From NCBI GenBank assembly GCA_003159055.1, contig PMLH01000632.1, positions 5,169 to 13,355 of the forward strand: a stretch of 8,187 nucleotides of DNA, read 5' to 3'. Below the pieces are notes generated by a model. That model saw only the letters and a list, made by a program, of their open reading frames with translations. It ran no database searches and was not told the origin of the DNA. Made by a program: the position numbers and the translations under genes. Shown one piece after another: positions 5,420 to 8,187 of this stretch; the first letter of the stretch is position 1; each line of letters begins with the position of its first letter. The stretch comes from Myxococcales bacterium. Lineage in GTDB: Bacteria > Myxococcota > Polyangia > Fen-1088.

Positions 5420-7805
5420 AGGGGCCGTCGTGGCGTTCGAGCAACATCTGGTCGGGGTTGGCCTCCTCGCCGGGCGCCGCTGCGGTTTCGGTCGGGGCGG
5501 TGCCGTCGAGGAAGACCTCTTCGATGCCCTCGCTGCCCGGGGGCGGAAGAAGGCCGGTGGCCGGGTCGATGCGCGCGACCACGATGCCCGCAGGCTGTTC
5601 GAAATCGGAGACTGGACGACCGGCCAGGGCCTTGGTCATGAAGTCGATCCAGATGGGCAGGGCCGTGCGCGCGCCTTCCTCGCCCCGACCGAGCACGCGC
5701 TTCTCGTCGAAGCCGACCCAGACCGCCGCCAACAACTCGGGCGTGAAGCCAACGAACCAGGCGTCGCGCACGTCGTCCGAGGTTCCGGTCTTTCCCGCCG
5801 CGGGCCGCTGGAGCTTCGCCGCGGCCGCGCGGGCGGTTCCCATCTCGACCACGCTCTTCATGATGGATACCATGACGTAGGCGGTTTCGGGGCGGACGGC
5901 CGGACGCAATTCCGGCGCGGGCACCTGCTCGTTGCCGTACGCGGTCACCAGGCGGGTTTCGCCCGCCAGCCCGCCGTCTGCGAAGGTGGCGTAGGCGTTG
6001 GCCATCTCGATGGGCGTCACGGTGGCGGTACCGAGGGCGAGCGACAGGTCCTTCTTCTCTGGCAGTGGCGAGACGATGCCAGCCGCGGTCGCCATCTCCT
6101 CAACCGCGACCATGCCCAGGTCGTCGAGTAGCTTGACTGCAACCGTGTTGATGGAATGGGCCAACGCGACTCGCAGCCGCACCGGGCCGCGGAAACTGTC
6201 CTTCTCGTGGTTCTGCGGCTTCCACCCGCTGCGGCTATAGACCTCGGGCGTGTCATTGACGATTGACGCAGCCGTGAAGCGCTTGGAATCGATGGCGGCC
6301 GCGTACACGAACGGCTTGAAGGCCGATCCAGGCTGCCGGTGGGCGCGGTGGCTGCGGTCGAGACCTCCCAGCCGATAGCCGTAGCCGCCTACCAGCGCCA
6401 GTACGTCCCTACGTGCAGGATCCAGGACCACCATCGCGGCCTGCGGGCCGAGCTCCAGCGCAAGGGCCGGGTTGCCGTCGCTGTCGTTCTTGCGCTCAGG
6501 TGCCAGTCGCACCCGCACCACGTCGCCTGGCTTGAAGCGATCGCCGGGCAGCTTGCTTCCCAGGGTGTAGCGTGGCTCGGCCGCGAGGTCGACCACCCCC
6601 ACGCCATCGCCCAGAAACACCACCAGCTTGGCTTGCTTGGGATCATCGGGATTCTGTTCAACCCTCTCGACGATGCCCTCGACCTTTTCGTTCTCGCGGA
6701 GCGGCTTCTCGCGTTCCGCCTTCAGCTCGGCGCGTTTCTTGTCGAGCTTGGCGCCAGACAGATGCGCCATGGGGCCTCGGAAGCCGTGGCGCTGGTCGAC
6801 TTCTTCCAGTCCGCGTTCGAGCGCCTGCCGTGCCAGGGTCTGCAGCTTGGAATCGATGGTGGTTTTGACTTCAAGGCCGAGGCCGGCGACTTTGTCGGCG
6901 CCGAATTTCCCGTCCAGCATCTTGTGGACTGAATCAACCGCTTCGGGCGCGATGCCGGGGGCGGCCGCACGCTCGGGGATGACGGCAATCGGCGCGGCAG
7001 CCACTTTCTTCGCGACGTCCTCGTAGATGTACTCGAGCTTGGCCATTTGTCCGAGCACGTAGATCTGCCGTTTCTTTGCGGCGTCGGGATGCTTGTAGGG
7101 CGACAGGCGCTCGGGCGATTGCACCAGTCCGGCAAGCAAGGCGGCCTCGCCCAGGTCCACGTCGCTGACGGACTTGCCGAAGAAGTAGCGCGCGGCCTCC
7201 TCCACGCCGTATCGCCCGTGCCCGAAGCACATCTGGTTGAGGTAGAGCGCCAGCACCTCTTGCTTGGAAAAGCGTTGCGACAGCCGCCGCGCCAGGATGA
7301 TCTCCTGGACCTTGCGCCGCATGCTCTTTTCAGGGGTCAGCAGCATCTGCTTGACCACCTGTTGTGTGAGGGTTGAAGCACCTTGGGCGAATTTGCGGCG
7401 AATCACGTTCTCGACAAACGCCCGCACCATGCCTTTGTAGTCGATACCTTCGTGCTCGAAGTACTCGGCGTCTTCGGCAGCGAGCAACGCCTGAACCATG
7501 ACCTTCGGAATTTTCTCGTAGGGCACCGCCGTGCGATGAATGCTGCCAATCTCACCCAACAATTGGCCCTCGCGGTCCAGCACCTTGATGATCTGATCGG
7601 GCCGGTAGTCGCCGATGCCGTTCAGGCTGGGCAGGTTGGGGTCGCTGCCGTAGTAGTAGAAGATTCCGGCCAAGCTCGCGGCGGCGGCAACCACCAGAAA
7701 CACCGGAATCGAAAGCAGGATGAGCACCCGCCGCAGGCCCCTGCGCTTGCCGCGTTTCGGCGGCGCCGGTCGTTCGCCGGAGTCCTTGTCGCGTCGTCGG
7801 GCCAT
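5418..7805 (-). CDS. mrcA: Class A penicillin-binding protein, PBP1A type
   Basis: Bifunctional inner-membrane enzyme that polymerises lipid II into glycan strands and cross-links the stem peptides. The 795-aa product has a basic N-terminus and one transmembrane anchor (about 26-49). The GT51 domain shows all usual motifs: EDAEYFEHEG (111-120, catalytic Glu111), GASTLTQQ (142-149), RRKVQE (163-168, Glu168) and EVLALYLN (183-190). An OB-like insert follows at about 375-455, as in PBP1A. The transpeptidase domain has SAFK (Ser493 nucleophile, Lys496), SIN (551-553) and KTGT (672-675), so both activities look intact. Length is normal for PBP1A. ATG7805 is four bases after the stop of the upstream gene with only a weak Shine-Dalgarno, suggesting translational coupling. 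The C-terminal tail after about 740 is Pro/Glu/Ala-rich and probably disordered. PBP1A and related class A names overlap, so the symbol is by type. Confidence 0.95.
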   Translation of the reverse strand: MARRRDKDSGERPAPPKRGKRRGLRRVLILLSIPVFLVVAAAASLAGIFYYYGSDPNLPSLNGIGDYRPDQIIKVLDREGQLLGEIGSIHRTAVPYEKIPKVMVQALLAAEDAEYFEHEGIDYKGMVRAFVENVIRRKFAQGASTLTQQVVKQMLLTPEKSMRRKVQEIILARRLSQRFSKQEVLALYLNQMCFGHGRYGVEEAARYFFGKSVSDVDLGEAALLAGLVQSPERLSPYKHPDAAKKRQIYVLGQMAKLEYIYEDVAKKVAAAPIAVIPERAAAPGIAPEAVDSVHKMLDGKFGADKVAGLGLEVKTTIDSKLQTLARQALERGLEEVDQRHGFRGPMAHLSGAKLDKKRAELKAEREKPLRENEKVEGIVERVEQNPDDPKQAKLVVFLGDGVGVVDLAAEPRYTLGSKLPGDRFKPGDVVRVRLAPERKNDSDGNPALALELGPQAAMVVLDPARRDVLALVGGYGYRLGGLDRSHRAHRQPGSAFKPFVYAAAIDSKRFTAASIVNDTPEVYSRSGWKPQNHEKDSFRGPVRLRVALAHSINTVAVKLLDDLGMVAVEEMATAAGIVSPLPEKKDLSLALGTATVTPIEMANAYATFADGGLAGETRLVTAYGNEQVPAPELRPAVRPETAYVMVSIMKSVVEMGTARAAAAKLQRPAAGKTGTSDDVRDAWFVGFTPELLAAVWVGFDEKRVLGRGEEGARTALPIWIDFMTKALAGRPVSDFEQPAGIVVARIDPATGLLPPPGSEGIEEVFLDGTAPTETAAAPGEEANPDQMLLERHDGP

Positions 7806-7809
7806 CGGT

Positions 7810-8187
7810 CTACTGCCCGTCGGCTTCCGGTTCGGGCTCGGGTTCGGGCCTGGCTGTGATCTTGCGAACCCAGTCGGTGCATTGTTTCTCGGTCATTGTC
7901 ATTTCGTCTTTGTTGAACACCAAGGTCGATGCCATGGCGGTGGCGAAGTCCTCGTCGTTCAGGCGTCCGCGCTCGCGCATCTTGCTCAGGATCCGTCGCA
8001 CATAGCGTTCCCATTGGGTGGTCAACGTGCCATGACAATATTGCACGTACCGCTTCTTCGGGCTTGGCAGAATCGAGGAGAAAAAGGCTGCTTCGATCGG
8101 CGTCAATTCTGATGGGGGCTTGCCGAAATAGTGCCTTGTCGCAGGCCCAATACCGTACAGTCGCGGGCCGAATTCGATGGCGTTGAA
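7810..8187 (-). CDS. GT51-type peptidoglycan transglycosylase, C-terminal part (runs off right edge)
   Basis: The 125 C-terminal residues of a gene that begins beyond the window. The first visible stretch, NAIEFGPRLYGIGPATRHYF followed by GKPPSELTPIEAAFFSSILPSP, matches the last part of a GT51 lysozyme-like transglycosylase domain (the YLN..FG..YGI..A...YFGK...L...EAA.LA..LPSP region). The catalytic Glu motifs would be off-window, so activity cannot be judged. After the domain come a basic helical stretch (RYVRRILSKMRERGRLNDED) and a tail with PEPEPEPE ending in ADGQ. There is no room for a transpeptidase domain after GT51, so it is either a monofunctional transglycosylase or a longer protein with other domains N-terminal to GT51. 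It ends four bases before the PBP1A-type gene and is probably cotranscribed with it. Confidence 0.85.
   Translation of the reverse strand, partial: FNAIEFGPRLYGIGPATRHYFGKPPSELTPIEAAFFSSILPSPKKRYVQYCHGTLTTQWERYVRRILSKMRERGRLNDEDFATAMASTLVFNKDEMTMTEKQCTDWVRKITARPEPEPEPEADGQ

Noticed and set aside
5430..6131. Plus-strand open frames inside the PBP gene, up to 233 codons
   Set aside because: The minus strand carries all catalytic motifs of a class A PBP in one unbroken frame; the plus-strand translations are His/Arg/Gly-rich shadows.
7823..7850. Short repeated GGTTCGGGCTC-like DNA near the end of the partial GT51 gene
   Set aside because: It is explained by Pro-Glu codons of the PEPEPEPE tail.

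Overview
This GC-rich window most likely comes from a member of the Myxococcota (myxobacteria and relatives). The best evidence is a surface protein ending in a MYXO-CTERM-type tail (Cys, small/polar stretch, hydrophobic helix, RRRRSR at the very end). It is paired with an OmpA-family protein that carries thrombospondin type 3 repeats and a long polyproline linker, an architecture common in that phylum. Assignment to the phylum is inference from protein style; there is no rRNA in the window.

Layout. (1) Bases 19-966, minus strand: a complete Hsp33 redox chaperone (hslO). (2) Bases 967-1107: a divergent intergenic region holding a small hairpin followed by a T run and a possible sigma70-like -10 element. 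(3) Bases 1108-5352, plus strand: a two-gene unit with a 3-base gap. The first gene encodes an outer-membrane beta-barrel/TSP3/OmpA peptidoglycan-binding protein. The second encodes an 861-residue exported, glycine-rich, Asp-rich surface protein with a MYXO-CTERM-type tail. (4) Bases 5353-5417: a short convergent gap filled by two strong inverted repeats, probably a shared terminator. (5) Bases 5418-8187, minus strand: a class A penicillin-binding protein (PBP1A type, both catalytic domains intact), preceded 4 bases upstream by the 3' end of a second GT51-type transglycosylase gene that runs off the right edge.

How they fit together. Apart from Hsp33, every gene serves the cell envelope. The minus-strand pair polymerises and cross-links peptidoglycan. 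The OmpA-like protein would tie the outer membrane to peptidoglycan, and its operon partner is probably displayed on the cell surface. I see no mobile element, CRISPR array, tRNA or rRNA, and no clear evidence of a new defence or metabolic system. The least explained items are the large glycine-rich MYXO-CTERM-type protein and the tandem GT51 arrangement.
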